A stretch of DNA of 64,000 nucleotides from Sphagnum compactum (Eukaryota > Bryophyta > Sphagnopsida > Sphagnales). Position 1 is the first letter of the stretch; the number at the start of each line of letters is the position of its first letter. Below the pieces are notes generated by a model. It was not told where the DNA came from and ran no database searches. It was given only the letters and a program-made list of their open reading frames with translations. This document shows, piece by piece, positions 21,636-34,839 of the stretch. The stretch is from positions 13,940,213 to 14,004,212 of the forward strand of contig OZ234493.1 of the NCBI GenBank assembly GCA_965153455.1. The letters are read 5' to 3'. Both the position numbers and the translations under genes were made by a program.

Positions 21636-23455
21636 GTAAAATAAGAACAAACCTGACATTTAACCTTTCAAAGTATAGAAAGACATTATAAAAGTATGAA
21701 ATGAAAAACACAAAACAAACTACAAAACATCAATGGCAACTTTTAGAACCTTAAAACTTGTCGCCACCCATTCTCACTTCACAAAACCCTAACTTCACAA
21801 CTAAAAAATAAAATACCCAATGTGAGATAAACTCAAATAAGATAAAATCTGCAAAACTTGGATTCAATGTGACAATCCTTGTCCCTATGGGCCCAACAAA
21901 GCCGGAAATATACAGAAGATGTGCAAATGTTGAAAAAGTCAACCTTAAATAGGAAGATGCAAATAAATGTTATGGAACATCTATGTAATTTTACAATACT
22001 TAAACATCTTTCCATTAAGTATTATGATCACAACAAATTTCCATTTTGTTTTTTCAACTAATTGTGTTCATAATTATGTCTCAATTCCACCAATCAAGCA
22101 TTGACTAATTGAAGGGGTTATGTGTCAAATTGTGATTCACCACATAATGACATTTATATATTTTTTCATGAGAACATGTGTTCCCAAAGTTCCTAACATG
22201 ATTAAATATATATTTTCAATGCACTTGGAGCTTTCCAATCAAAAGATATTGTCCTTGGAGTAAGATACAAGGCCTTATGTTAATGGTTTTCTATTAGGTT
22301 GTTGTGATCACAACACACTATGTGTAACTATGATCATAGTAGCCTAAGACCCTTAAGAGACCTTTAAGATGCATATGAGGCTAAACCATAAATCCAATAG
22401 GGATACACCAACTTTGATGTGTTCACGGGGGAGAGTGCATAGTCACATATGATGCAGTTTGATTCTTTCACCTCCATAAATTGTTAGGGATGTCGGGTTC
22501 CATGTTTTGCACAAGTAAACACATGTTTTTTCAATGCCATCTTTCTAATCATCATGGTGACGAATGGATATTGTGCTTACAATAAATGGTAGTCGCACAT
22601 TGAAAAACATAATCATTACTGGCCTAATTTGTGCAAGTCTTGTTTCACAAGCCGTTTATTCTTGGGGAGTGGCTACGATGATTATAACTCATGTAAAAAT
22701 TGTGTCATATTATAACTAACACCTTGAGAACGATTTCATTCCTCTAGTAGTAGAAATATTTGGATATTTACACCAACATGCGGATGACTTCCTTCAGTGA
22801 TGTGCCAAAGTGACATGATTAGCGAAGGGCTCTGGCTTAGGTCCTCCTTTTTCGATTATACGTTCATTTTATAAGTAGAGGGTGTCAATGGCTCTTTAGA
22901 GAGTTCAGGCCACTACTATTTTACGTTGGGTAGTTGTGGCAACAGGAGATCAATGTTTTTTTTAAACTTGGTGTCTTTTTAAGTTTTTCGCCCATCTCCT
23001 TGCACAACTTGCTTTGTGTTAATGGTGATGGATTTAGGTCCTAGGTGTGATGTTTTCTCCTCTCAGGGCTCCCCATTGTGCGTTTTGCATTTTTAGGTGT
23101 GATCTTTTGTTTGGATTTTGATCCCTTTTTTTCATGTTTTTGTTCCCTCGGGTGTTTTTTCGTTCTTTCTTTCTTTATTTTAAAAGATTGTTCCTACTAT
23201 GAAATGTAGGAAAAAATAACTAGCAATTACGAATTTTTTGTTTGCTTATGATTGGTTGAAACCAAATCACCATTGGAGATCAGTAGTTATATTTAAAACC
23301 AAAATTGACCTTGAAACCCACTAATAAAATTGAATAGATTTTTGCTAAAGAACTAAAGAAAACTGAAGGAAACTAACAATGATTCACCTCCCAAAAAAAA
23401 AAAATCTTTAATTAAAAATCAATATGACCAAATATGATTAGATTTATTGTTTTCT
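21636..23455. other. Spacer upstream of PEX1, no gene recognised
   Basis: This is mostly AT-rich DNA. 22850-23190 is less AT-rich and pyrimidine-heavy (CTTTCTTTCTTTATTTT near its end), which could be the 3' end of a non-LTR element, but I see no target-site duplication or coding part to support that. Confidence 0.4.
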
Positions 23456-23460
23456 TCTTT

Positions 23461-23645
23461 GCTGGTGCGGAAGCGTTTATTGAAAGCGGTTCGCTGCTGG
23501 TGTGAAAGCGGTCAGTTGAAAGCAGTTCACTTGCTAGTGTGAAAGCGGAGTGTTGAAAGCCATTTGTTGCCTGTGTAAAAGCGGTTCCATCGTCATCGCC
23601 GGTGTGAGATTGGTTCCGTACTAGTTGCTGGTGTGAAAGCGGTTC
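23461..23645. repeat. Six-unit degenerate repeat (GCTGGTGTGAAAGCGG) upstream of PEX1
   Basis: Units related to GCTGGTGTGAAAGCGG start near 23461, 23496, 23533, 23569, 23598 and 23627, spaced 29-37 bp. The GC content jumps here relative to the spacer. The block ends about 190 bp before the PEX1 ATG, so it lies in the promoter or 5' leader and could act as a cis-element cluster. Confidence 0.75.
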
Positions 23646-23838
23646 TGTCGTCATTGCCGCAATCGGACGCCGAACGGATTACCAGGATGTCGCGCCGGAA
23701 GATTGTGTTTCGGCGGTGGATTTGGAGGTTGGCGATGGCGAGGCTGATGTTGGGCGACTAGTTTTGGAATTGGGTTTCTGGATTCGGCAATATCTTAACA
23801 TTGTACGTGTGTGCAATTTGAAAGTTTTGTTGTTCCAA

Positions 23839-26800
23839 ATGGAGATGGAGGTGAGGAGGGTTGGGAAGCAGGACTGCTTTGTGTCGCTGCCTGGCAGCTT
23901 GCTGGAGGTTTTATTGTCCAGTCGGGAGCTTCCCTCCTTCCCCGTGGTACTGGAGCTGCGTCTCACGACCAGCAGCGTAAGAGGAGGACGAAGTGGCGGC
24001 AGCGTGGGCGACGCTACATGGTTCCTTGCATGGGATGGCTCTGCCTCTCGCTCTTCCCAAGTTGAGGTACTTATCTAGGCGCAACCACCAGACGACCTAA
24101 TTCTCTTGGCAATTGCGCTCACCGTATTTGATCCCGTTCTGTAATTCTTCTTTTTTTTTCTCGAGACATCATGCGTTGGTCCTCAGAGGAAAGAAGTTTA
24201 GAAACCCTAATCTGTGCAACTCGTTGGTCCTCAGAGGAAAGAAGCTGTAAAACCCTAATTCTTTCTGTGCACCAAATCTGAATCCTGTTGATGATATACA
24301 CAAGTCAGAATTGCTCTTTTTTTTTGTAAGTGCAATTCTTACTTTCCTGTTCACATGAATGATCACATTGCAACCAACAATTTTCAGGCACTTGCTTCAC
24401 CGTCATTCCTTACTTGCCTGTGAAATTGTACTACCTGGAACATGATGCTGTGGAGTTTCAATATGCTACCTGGATGGTACTTTGAAGTATCCATGGGGAT
24501 TTTTAAGGAGCTTGTGTATGTGTGTGTTTAATTAAGGTCTCAGAAGCATTGGCGGAGTGCATTGGCTTGAAAGATGGGGCAAGAGTACTTGTGCGGGTGA
24601 AGGTGGAAGTGGCAAAAGCAAAGACGGTGACCATTGAGCCTGCAAGCGAAGATGACTGGGAGATTCTGGAGCTTAATGCTGACTACTTGGAGCAGCATTT
24701 GCTTGCTAGGGTTGGGTTCATACATCCAAAGCAAAGCCTCTTGTTGTCATGGAGATCTGGCTGGGGTTTTAGGAGAACCTGAAATGCTTTGTGCATATGT
24801 AAAAGGCAAAAGCATGTTTGCAGTGAGCTTGAACCAGTGAATTCGTTTCTTCTTGCAATCCAATTTATCCTTGTCACATTTCTGCATATCAAGCGATGGG
24901 ATTATAACTCATTCCTGGATGAATTGGGGATCACAGGTGGGGGTGTTGCGTGAAGGTCAGCGATTTCCCGTGTGGGTGGAGAGTGGCACTGTCTTGGTTC
25001 TTCTAGCTGTCTCTACACAACCAAAATCACTGGTTTGTACGTTTGTCTCTTCAAAACCTATTGTTTTCCTTTGTGCAAATCTTGTTTGTCAAATTGTTTG
25101 TCTCTGAACCATGTTGCTGACATTTTGGTTTTTTTTGTGGAAATCATCTTCATCCTAGCTTTTCCCTTTTTATTATTATCCTGTCCCATGATGCATAAAC
25201 CTGATTTGAATGATTTCAGGTCCGGTTAGTGGCAGGTGCTGAGCTCATTGTTGCACCCAAGAAGCGGCAAGTGATGAAATCACTAAATGACGCAGGAGTT
25301 CCAGAACCTGATGGCAATCCTTCTGGAAATGTCTCCAAGGATACCTTTCCAACTCAAGCTGTGGAGGTTTGGCTTCGGGTGCAAGAGCTGGACCCTTCTC
25401 TTTTGCAACCAGTTAACCTTCAGGGGACTGTCTGCAGTACCTTGCCCACAACAGTCCTCTTCATATGTCACTCAACTGCAAAGATGGCTTCACTCAGGCA
25501 TGGTCAGCTTGTTGTTTTGTCAGGTCATGATTATAGAAACTCAACTGTTGAATCTAGAAACAACTCTGTTGAGAAAGATTCAGCATCTCGAGCCTACTCA
25601 GGCAGCACTAGAGATGGACGAAGATCTCCTGAAGTTGCGAAAGATGATCCTGGAACTGAAGGTTTGGGAGAAGAGAAGGCAGGAGTGAGGACAGCAATTG
25701 TCAGGGTTGTGGTAACAAAGGCAGTGACAAGAGGCCATGTCATGCTTGCACTGCCTCTTCGACTGTACATGGGTTTTGAAGTGCATACCTGTAAGACCAC
25801 TAGTTCTTTCTTCCTTATTCATATCATGGATCCAGTAGATCTCTACACCCTTGGCTGTGGCTTATCTCTTGAGTGCTAGCCAACATCATGACTGGGTCTT
25901 CCTGTTGAGTTTTTTAGTCTCTTGGTGCTTTGGCTATTGAATTCCCCACTGAATCATCATGATCTAGCTTCTAATGTGTGTGGGATTTGTTGTTTCTGAA
26001 ACAGGTATCTGTATTAAGTCCTGCAGTGATTCTTGCTTGCCGTACCCAAATTCTCTTAGTCTTTTGCCAACTTTCTTCAAGCCAGCTAACAATGAGGGCT
26101 CCTTGGATGTGGAAACTATGGAAAACTCAAGGAGACAGGTTTCAAGTATTAGTGAGGATGGGTATGGTGTGAAACAGAAAAGGCAGGGAAGATGGAGTTG
26201 CCATAGAGAGCTTCTCGCAGAGATGGTAGCCGTTCAGGATAATGATGTTACACAAATTGATGAAAAGACTAATCACTTGGGTATGGCACCAAAATTCAAT
26301 TGGAGAGGTGGGAGTGCTGAGGGTGCAACAAGGTTGTTTCAGGGATGGTTGGCAGCTCAAGCAGCTGCTGTAGGTGATGAGAAGACCAGTGTGCCAGTTT
26401 TTGAAGAATCCATTGTGCATTTTCGGGTTGGTGCTCAAACAGACAGGCACAAGGAAGATGAAGAGAGAAGGGCAAGCCATGGATTAGCTCAAAGCTCTGC
26501 AATGCCCGATCTCTTTGTCACCACCAATAGATGGCAGGGGCGTGGTCCCAAAGATCTGTTGTTTTTATTAAGTGTGCCTGGCAATCAGAAACCAGACTCA
26601 ACAAAGCAGGGGTCACCAAACCAGTTTGTGTCAAATGGGAATGAAAGGTCAGGAGCAAGGGGAACAAGTGGTTATTTTCTGCTGGAGACAGGGATGCTTC
26701 CCAAGGGAAAACCCATTCAGGCGAATGAGCTCAATAAAGAATCGTATGAAAGTTCATTGACAGTTGAAGCTGGAAGTGTCTGTATTCTTTCATGCCTTCC

Positions 26801-29800
26801 TGGGTCAGATTGTCACAAACTTGATGGGCCACCACTGTCATCTCTGGGATGGCTGGAGAAGGCAGGCTCTGAAGCTATTGCTAGTAAGTCTTTCACCACT
26901 ATGTTCTTCTCTTGCTGAGATAACAACCTGTCACAGGTTGCGGATAAGGAGGTGTACATTGTGGTACTTTAGCTCTGTTTTGTTGCCTTCCAGGCAGGTC
27001 CGTGTAAAAAGTTACAAGCAATTTGCAATGCAGGATTGCGAGTGCTGCTATCTCCTGGTGCTCGGAGAAAGATGAAGAAGATTGGGATTCCTCTTCCTGG
27101 AGCTCTGCTTCTGCATGGACCTCCAGTAAGATGGGTTCAACCTTACCAGTCCATAGGATCTGGTACTCCTAGCATTAGTGGCTGTTTGTCACTCTGCAAT
27201 TGGTGTTCTTAGCCACCTCAGTATTTGCAAGTTCCTGTGGAAATGAAGTTTTATCAGAGTGCAGATTCAGACCTGTAGCGGTTCTCTCCTCATATTTGTT
27301 TGCTACATAGGTGCATATGCAGCTGGTGTGAGGGACAGTTGATCATTTGACAATCAATTTGGGAATGTGGGTATCTGCCTTTAGTTTGTGGGACACACAC
27401 TAACAGGTTAACACTTTCGCAGGCCTGTGGGAAAAGTCGATTGGCCCTTGCACTGGCTCAGGTGCTTGAAGAAGACCGAAATGTGTTGGCTCATAGGTGT
27501 GCTCCTCTGTTCTCACCTTCAAGGGCAATACTTTGTTTGTTGAATGGCATGCGAGAAAGAGAGTGTGTTTGTAAAGACTTTACTTGCTTGCTTCACAATT
27601 CACATCACATTTTTTGTTTCATCCTATCATTGGTGGGTTCATCTCAATGGTTCTATCAGGTTCTGATTTGGAGTTATACAGGGTCATCATAAGCTGTGGT
27701 GAGCTAGTTGGAGGAGAGGCAGAGATGATTCGGAGGGTACTGGAAGACGCTGTAGCTGAGGCCGTCAACCATGCACCCTCTTTGATTATACTGGATGATC
27801 TGGATGGCCTTATCCCTGGTGGATCAGAGGGCCCCGAGCCAGCAACGACAGTTGTGGCACTAGCTGAGTTTCTTGGTGATCTCATGGACCTTTACCAGGT
27901 ATAGTTTAGATATCTTGCAAGTGCAACAGGTTTATGTCTAGTCATCTCTACAGTGTTAGCTACTGTCTTGATAAGGAGAGACTGGAACCCAAAACTGATT
28001 TGCCTCAATGGGCGATTTGTGACACAGGGAGGTGGCCAGAAGGATAATGGAAGGCCAGCAATTGTGTTTCTTGCAATTGCAAGGTCACCTAATGCACTTC
28101 CATCAAGTTTGTGCCTTTCTGGTATTTCTTTCTTCTGTTTCTTTCTCCCAGTGTTGTTTTGGCTAGGGTGTCACCATAACATTTGCCTTGCCACCAAAAT
28201 CTTGCCTTGGACATTGGAGAAATCCTATGGCAGTAGTCAATTCTGAGGTTTTAGGGACATGTGAAGAAAGATGGCATTGTTCAAATACCTATGAAGCATA
28301 TGGATAAATGGGTCTGGATGATTTGAAGATCCTGTTGTCTGCAGGTAGGTTTGACTTCCATATTGGGTTGCCAACACCCGCAGCTTCAGAAAGGGCAACG
28401 ATTCTAGCTCAAGCTGTAGCTGCAAGGGGGCTAGTCTGTGCTGAACCAACTCCAACTGAAGTGGCAGCAAATTGTGATGGAGCTGATGCTTCTGATTTGG
28501 TGATAGTTCTCTACATGTCCTCTGTACCTAGCAAAACTGTTCAATGACCCATCTCTAAGACACTCAGTCATTCTAACCATTGTCTCATTATGGCCTGAAC
28601 AATTGGGCAAATGTAGGAGGTCTTGGTGGAGAGGGCAGTGCATGCTGCTGCTGCTCGGTTTCTTTCCTCTTCTTCAGCTGCAAATATTCCAAGTTTTGCT
28701 GCCACCTCCAGCTTGGCTGCACAGGTGGATCGTACAAAGAACATGCAAATGATGCAACGACTTAGAGTTGAGCAAGCAGTGCCTCTTATGAGAAAGAGTA
28801 GATTTGAGCTGGGGGCATCAGACTTTAGTGTGGCTCTTCGAGATTTTGTGCCTGTGGCTATGCAAGGCATTGCAAAGGGAGGAACTCAAGTGGGAAGATC
28901 TGGATGGGAGGATGTGGGAGGTCTTACTGAGACACGCCGTGCATTGCAAGAGGTTGCTATTTCACACCCTTATTGGTCATCATTTATCTCAAGTACAAAC
29001 ATTGGGTTTTGCATTAGTTAGTTTTGACTATTGCCCCATGTGTTTGCTGTTGTATTCTATTACTGTGCATGTTTGATATGATAATTCCATCAACAATTTT
29101 CAGAGCAAATCCGCATTTGTCTATGTGTGTGCTTCAAATCAATTTAACTCATGCTGGAGCCTCAATACCTGGCTATTGGTGTAACAGATGTTAGAAATGC
29201 CAATCAGGCATGGAGAACTCTTTGCAGGAGCACCTTTAAGGCTACGCTCTGGTGTTCTTTTATATGGTCCACCAGGATGCGGCAAAACCCATATAGTGGC
29301 TGCAGCTGCTGCAGCATGCTCTCTCCGATTTGTTTCTGTGAAGGGTCCAGAACTGCTCAACAAGTACATTGGTGCTTCTGAGCAAGGGGTGAGATCTCTT
29401 GTCCCCTTCTCTCTGTTGTTACATGGAGATTGGGGACATTTATATAAGGATGGGCATTGATCCAGGGATTGCATGAGAGAGTAAGTGGCAGTTGCATGGG
29501 AAACACTAAAATGCAGCCGAAAGGAAAAGTAGGTGCTTTGCTGCATAAGACACAAGTGACAATTTGTATTGGGTTTGTTGGCTTGGACAACAGGTACGTG
29601 ACATCTTTGCAAGAGCAGCAGCAGCAGCCCCAGCACTCCTCTTCTTCGATGAGTTTGATGCTATTGCTCCACGGCGAGGGCATGATAACACAGGTGTAAC
29701 TGACCGAGTTGTCAATCAAGTATGTTATCCTGGCCATTTGTTTTTATCAACAAAGTTAACAGATCTCAGAAGCAAAGTACCTTCATTTATTCTTCTAAAG

Positions 29801-31161
29801 TATGTTTCTTCTGTAGACTGGATGTACCCTCAGTCTCACCCAATTCAATGTTACTCTCCTGCCATGAACCCACAATGGTTTGGATGCTTGGAAGCTTCTG
29901 AATCTGGCAGGTTTGCTGTCATGCTCTCATAGATGTGATCCAATTTTACCCAGGAAATAAATGGAAGACCGAGGAGAAACTCTGCAGTGATCTAGTTGCT
30001 GTGAGAGCATTTGCTAGGTGATTGAATGAAACTAATGTGGCATGTTTGCAGCTGCTGACAGAACTTGATGGAGTGGAAGCCCTTACTGGTGTGTTTGTGT
30101 TTGCTGCTACCAGGTACAGTCCTCTTTGAGGTGCATGTTCTCATTCATGATACATGCTCTTTCTTCCTGTGCCTACCCCATTTTTCAAAGTGCTCACTTG
30201 GTCAGTGGGTTGTGATGTTTCTTGCAGTCGGCCTGATTTATTGGATGCGGCACTCCTACGACCAGGGCGGCTGGACAGGATGCTTTTGTGTGATTTTCCT
30301 TCCATGTCTGAACGCTGTGAGATTCTCCAAGTGCTCTCACAGAAGGTAGAATTTCCCCCAGTCTCCAGTTGCTGCTTGACTTAATGAGAACATGTGGACA
30401 CATCAGTACTAGTTGCATTCACAGCTGAGTACAATATGGGACTAGCTCAAGTGGGACTAAATGGAGTGAATGTGGGATTGTGACAGCTACCTCTTGCAGA
30501 TGATGTGGACTTAGAGGTGTTGGCTGCCTTGACAGATGGTTTTAGTGGTGCTGATTTGCAAGCAGTGTTATCTGATGCACAACTAGAGTCTGTACATACC
30601 TTCCTGGATAAACCAAAAGAGACTTCCTCAGCTGCTACCTCTTCAGAAGGTATGCAGAAGCCATTGATCACAATGTCCCAACTTCAAGCCACTGCTCTAA
30701 AGGCAAGGCCTTCAGTACCAGAGTCAGAGCGACGACGATTGAATGACATCTATGAATCCTTTTTGGGTGCAAGATCCTCTGCTTCTTCAAAGGTCTTTTT
30801 CCTACCATTTCTTTTCATGGTTTGTCCAGAACTAACAGAACATTGAACATGTTTTTGTGCAGTTTCTCACTTCATTGATGTTTATTTCAGATTGACCTCA
30901 GTGTCTTTACTTGACATTTGATGATTTACTTATAAAAGAGAACTAGATGCCTTTGCGGTCAGGCTGCTTGACAGTACATTACTGCATTGGCTTGTGATCA
31001 GAATGGCATAAGATGTGCAGTAATGGGTGTACCTTGTGATCAGAGTCTGCAGGCCATTACAGGCTTGCCCAAGGGACTGTGCTCCTCATCTGATGTATGT
31101 GACTTGTCTGTCATTTTTGCAGACAATAGAAGCTAAAGGAAAGCGAGCCACTTTGGCTTGA
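23839..31161 (+). CDS. PEX1: Peroxisome biogenesis AAA+ ATPase PEX1
   Basis: Seventeen exons with GT/AG junctions: 23839-24066, 24537-24710, 24937-25032, 25220-25790, 26005-26883, 27034-27125, 27423-27496, 27682-27898, 28028-28121, 28345-28499, 28617-28952, 29188-29388, 29594-29719, 30052-30113, 30228-30345, 30487-30792, 31123-31161. They give 1255 residues (Arabidopsis PEX1 has about 1130). PEX1 with PEX6 forms the heterohexamer that extracts ubiquitinated PEX5 receptor from the peroxisome membrane. Residues 1-220 hold the N-terminal double-psi barrel region ([29 protein letters not shown]). D1: Walker A GPPACGKS 678-685, Walker B LIILDD 739-744. D2: WEDVGG about 957, Walker A GPPGCGKT 999-1006, [15 protein letters not shown], Walker B LLFFDE 1054-1059, [21 protein letters not shown]. 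The C terminus KGKRATLA equals the Arabidopsis end. Exons 4-5 (about 340-640) are the poorly conserved linker; the 4/5 junction is least certain. The start is the first ATG in frame; a second lies two codons later. Confidence 0.95.
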
Positions 31162-33888
31162 GAATCTTCCTTGACTATCATGGCTGATGGTGGAATACAC
31201 CTGCTGGAGAGTTTGGAGGAGATTTACAATTTTAAGGGGGGCAACCCAATTCAAGCAAAGACTAGAAAAACCTCTAGCATTATTGAGGTTTGTTATTCCA
31301 CAAAATTCTTTGCAAACTGTGTGCAGTGATAAGAACAGAGTTCTTTAAGATCAGAAATTCATCAGATGACCTGAGACTGGGTGGTCACATTTTGTGAATT
31401 TCCTTGGTAAACCAATTTAACAGTTTTAGGCAAGCCATTATTCCATTAGTTCTTAGACTTTAACAAGGTTTCAAAATCCCACTTGTTGCAGCAGTCCTTT
31501 ATGTGTAGGCTTGATGACCTGTATGTGTTTAGAAATATTGATAGATGGAAGAGTTTGAAAGCTCTCATGACCTGTATATGTGATTTTGAGGCATATCATG
31601 TAGATATGTGACAGTGTTAGTGGGTTTGGGTATGAACCATGAACCAGTAGTTAGGTCAATTTGGGGATGTGCTACAAAAGTCTTAGCCATGCAACTTCTA
31701 AGGCCCAGTTTGTTGTTCACAGGAGGAGTGAATGTCCCAATTCAGTGAATGATCAATTCTTATTTTGTGGAAGAGCTTCCAGTGGATGGCATAATAAATC
31801 AAGGCCAATTAGCTGAGGAAAAATAATTGGACATTTTGGGTATGGAAGGATCTGGTCGTAGGTGGTCTGCCTATGTTGACTACTGAAGATGCTGCAAATG
31901 GAAAAGACATCCCAGGAGTGAGCAGTCATTTTTGGTGGCCTGTGCCATCACTTGAGGATGGAGCATGTGCCTCTACATCCAGGGTGCTAAGTCTGCAAGC
32001 TCAAGATCAGAGGTTTGTGATGGTATGTACCGAAATGAGTTCTTCTGTGGAACAATGGGAATTTTATTGGAGTCTTTGAAAATACAATGGTAGGTAAGGA
32101 ACTGTTCGGGAACTGTTCCTTTTGCTTCTCTGAAGTTAAGAAGTCTTGTCATGATCTCCAGATCTTTACCACGACTTTGGTGTAGAATCATAAATCCTTG
32201 TCTGCAGACACAGGTTTCCCTCATCACTCCCACTCTCTTCCAACCTCTCTATTTCCAAGCTAAATGCTGAAAGTTACTTTCTGTTGCTCATTTTTTTTGG
32301 CTCATTTTTTGTCAGTTTGGGCTACATTCAAGAAGATTGGTATATACACTTATTTGAAATCAGATGCAACAGATAATTTCTGAAGCTGAATTCTTTTTAT
32401 TTAGTGCAGGTTGTTGAGGACTTGAGTAATTTACTTTTGGTCTCTGGAAATTGTGTTCCTGCAGTTAGTATAGTGTTGATTGACAAATCTGTATATGGAT
32501 TGGAATCTGTGCGCTGCATTTTGCAACAACTAAGTATGGATATGAGTTCTAATGAAAATGCCATCATTTCCAACCAGTCGTAATGCTTTGGCTTTTGTGT
32601 ATAGCCTTTGTTAGACCCATCTACTATAACATGTTTTCTGTGGTGATTTATAGTGGTGATTTTGAGCAGTTTTGGAATTTTGGATTTCTTGTCAAAACAA
32701 TGTCTGATTGATTATCATAGTGGAAAGGAAATGGTCCTATTTTCAGTGTAGCCAATGTCCTGCATCGACTGACACAGTGTCTCTTTTGCTGTAGAAGCAT
32801 TGGCAATATACTTTGGTTCAGTGGAACATCTTACATAAGTGTGAAAGCAACATTGGATTTTTGCAGGTTATTAGGAAGGCATGGTACCAGGTGTAATTTC
32901 GCCTATGCAAAGGGTGGCTGTTTTGAAAAAATGTAATGCCAGTTCCTGCAGGTGTTTTGGTTTTTATTTTTTATGTTTTTTCTGGTGATACCACCTTAGT
33001 ATCATGGAATTTTTTAATAAAAATAATCTGAATACGTCTTTATGCATAGGAAAGATTTGGCCACAGGCTCTACCAGAATTGGGTGTGTTCAAAAGAGGCT
33101 CTGCCTTGCACAGGCCCTTATTTTGGTGAAGCCAGTGGTCTCTCAATCTTTACCTACCATATAATCTTCTTCGTCCTCTAAAGACCTCTAAAGAGTCACA
33201 GAATCTGTAAGGTGTGCCTCCCAAACACAGGATTTCAATTTTGGTGAACTTTTTCAAGTGTGGGGATTAAATGCCCAAGGAGAAGAGAGTGTTCCTGGAG
33301 AGAGGGATCACTCCTGCAGGTGTTAGCTGAGGGCAGGACTGCCCTTTGGGAGCACCCGGCTGTGAGTGGTGTTGCAAGCTTGACCAGCAATCTATCAAAT
33401 GAATGGCAAAATCTGATGGGGCCCTGCACGATGGGCTCTTTGAATTGTATGGAGGAAATTATGAAGTTTGAAGGCCCTCCACATGGGTGGAAGAAGCCTG
33501 CCATACAGAGGCCAGCAAACACACACACTCTGTTAAGGGTGGTAAGGTGCCTTCCAACTACATTCTTGAGTGCTTTACTTAGGTAGGGTCCTCAGTTGAC
33601 ATAGTCAAACTTTGAGCTATGGAAGATAGTCCTTTGTTCTAGGGTACATGGAACTCTTTAGATCTTGCAGTCTTCTCCCAAAATGGTTTTCATGTGGCCT
33701 TTTCAATTCTGTGTCTTTTTTGTCCTCTTACAAAGCACAATGGACGGTTGGTCTTCTTGAGTGTACCTGACTTAACTTGGGCCAAATGACCATTGTGTAA
33801 ATCCACATGACTATTTTGTAAATCCATGAAAACCATTATGCAATGAAATGAAGAGTGCGTGCCAGGTACAGCAATTGTGCCCGTTTGT
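31162..33888. other. PEX1 3' flank; small unassigned ORF at 31180
   Basis: The first several hundred bases probably hold the PEX1 3' untranslated region. An ATG 18 bp after the PEX1 stop opens a frame of about 50 codons (MADGGIHLLESLEEIYNFKG...), with no family match and a possible donor GTTTG at 31291; I do not call it a gene. The rest is moderately AT-rich with no supported exon. TTTTTTAATAAAAATAA near 33009 could be a polyadenylation signal. Confidence 0.4.
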
Positions 33889-34033
33889 AAATTTGGGACT
33901 CGCCCAAAACCCTTGGCAATTGGGTCCTATACTACAGAGATGATCCCCGTGATCCTTGGAAATTTGGCCACTCACCCAAATTCCTTGCAATTGGGTCCCA
34001 TGGTGGTACAGAGATGATCCCCTTGATCCAATG
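33889..34033. repeat. Tandem duplication of 72 bp
   Basis: Copy 1 (33889-33960) and copy 2 (33961-34033) share AATTTGG, CCCAAA, GCAATTGGGTCC, ACAGAGATGATCCCC and TGATCC in the same order, with substitutions. Nothing suggests coding. Confidence 0.85.
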
Positions 34034-34260
34034 ACCCTGAATCACAGCTGAGTTCGAATGCAACCACACAATTCATTTCGGGAAAAGCTGCAGGACCAAA
34101 CCACCAAGCATTTTGCTTTGTATCTATGACATATGTGTTCATTTCAAGGTGATACTCGGCAATGGAAAGACCAACAACATATTTGGTACTCTGCAAAGTA
34201 CCTTGCTGGAAACCTTTATTTAGAATATCAGCTACTTGAAGTTTTGGAAAATGGAAAGTT

Positions 34261-34413
34261 GGGTGTTTTGGGTATTACTTTGAATCCCTTAAATGGGTGT
34301 TTGGGTACTACTTTGAATCCCTTAAATGGGTGTTTGGGTATTACTTTGAATCCCTTGAAATGGGTGTTTTGGGTATTACTTTGAATCCCTTAAATGGGTG
34401 TTTTGTGTACTAG
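34261..34413. repeat. 34-bp tandem repeat, 4 full copies plus a partial
   Basis: Units of 33-34 bp start at 34261, 34295, 34328 and 34362, each of the form GGGTGTTTTGGGTATTACTT plus TGAATCCCTTAAAT. A partial fifth follows at 34396. Units differ at only one to four positions, so the array is recent. Confidence 0.95.
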
Positions 34414-34782
34414 TTATACCTTAAGTTTTAACTGGGGTACTACCTTTTGGACCACTTCTCATAGCAACCAAGGTTGAATGGGGGTACTACCCTCCTACCT
34501 CCTTTTACTAACCTACTGAAATTGATTTTTTATTACAATTTTTTTTCCCCCATGATACCCTGTACCTACCTGACATACCCAGGTTTTGGTGAAATTTTAA
34601 AGAATTATATTTTGCATTTATGGCTATGAATGTTTTTAAGTTGAGTAAGAGTACAATGCTTTAGATCTGGAGCTTAGGCCAAGAAAGTATTCTGCTAAAC
34701 ACAAAAGATCTTGAATTTTGCGTGAAATAAGTTAAATGTTGGTATTACATATAGTAAAGGACGTCGGGATGAAATGAAGCTT

Positions 34783-34832
34783 TCCATCCATCCGTCCGTC
34801 ATCCATCCCGTCATCCGTCCTGTCATCCATCC
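34783..34832. repeat. ATCC/GTCC simple repeat
   Basis: About 50 bp alternate CATCC, CGTCC and CGTCAT units. The array borders the A-rich block to its right. Confidence 0.9.
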
Positions 34833-34839
34833 AAACAGA

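Noticed and set aside
22850-23190. LINE 3' end upstream of PEX1
   Set aside because: Composition is suggestive, but there is no coding part, poly-A tail or target-site duplication.
23412-23966. Minus-strand frames opposite the PEX1 promoter and exon 1
   Set aside because: They mirror the upstream repeat and exon 1. No family similarity or start context supports them.
25978-26172. Alternative reading frame at the start of PEX1 exon 5 ([12 protein letters not shown]...)
   Set aside because: It looked hydrophobic and plausible but ends in a stop at 26172 and cannot connect to the AAA+ exons; the other frame stays open through 26883 and matches PEX1.
31180-31332. Small gene just after the PEX1 stop
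   Set aside because: About 50 codons, no recognisable domain and positioned where the PEX1 3' untranslated region is expected.
33260-33586. 108-codon plus-strand frame
   Set aside because: Opposite-strand and alternative frames of similar length overlap it, and it has no domain, splice context or start evidence.
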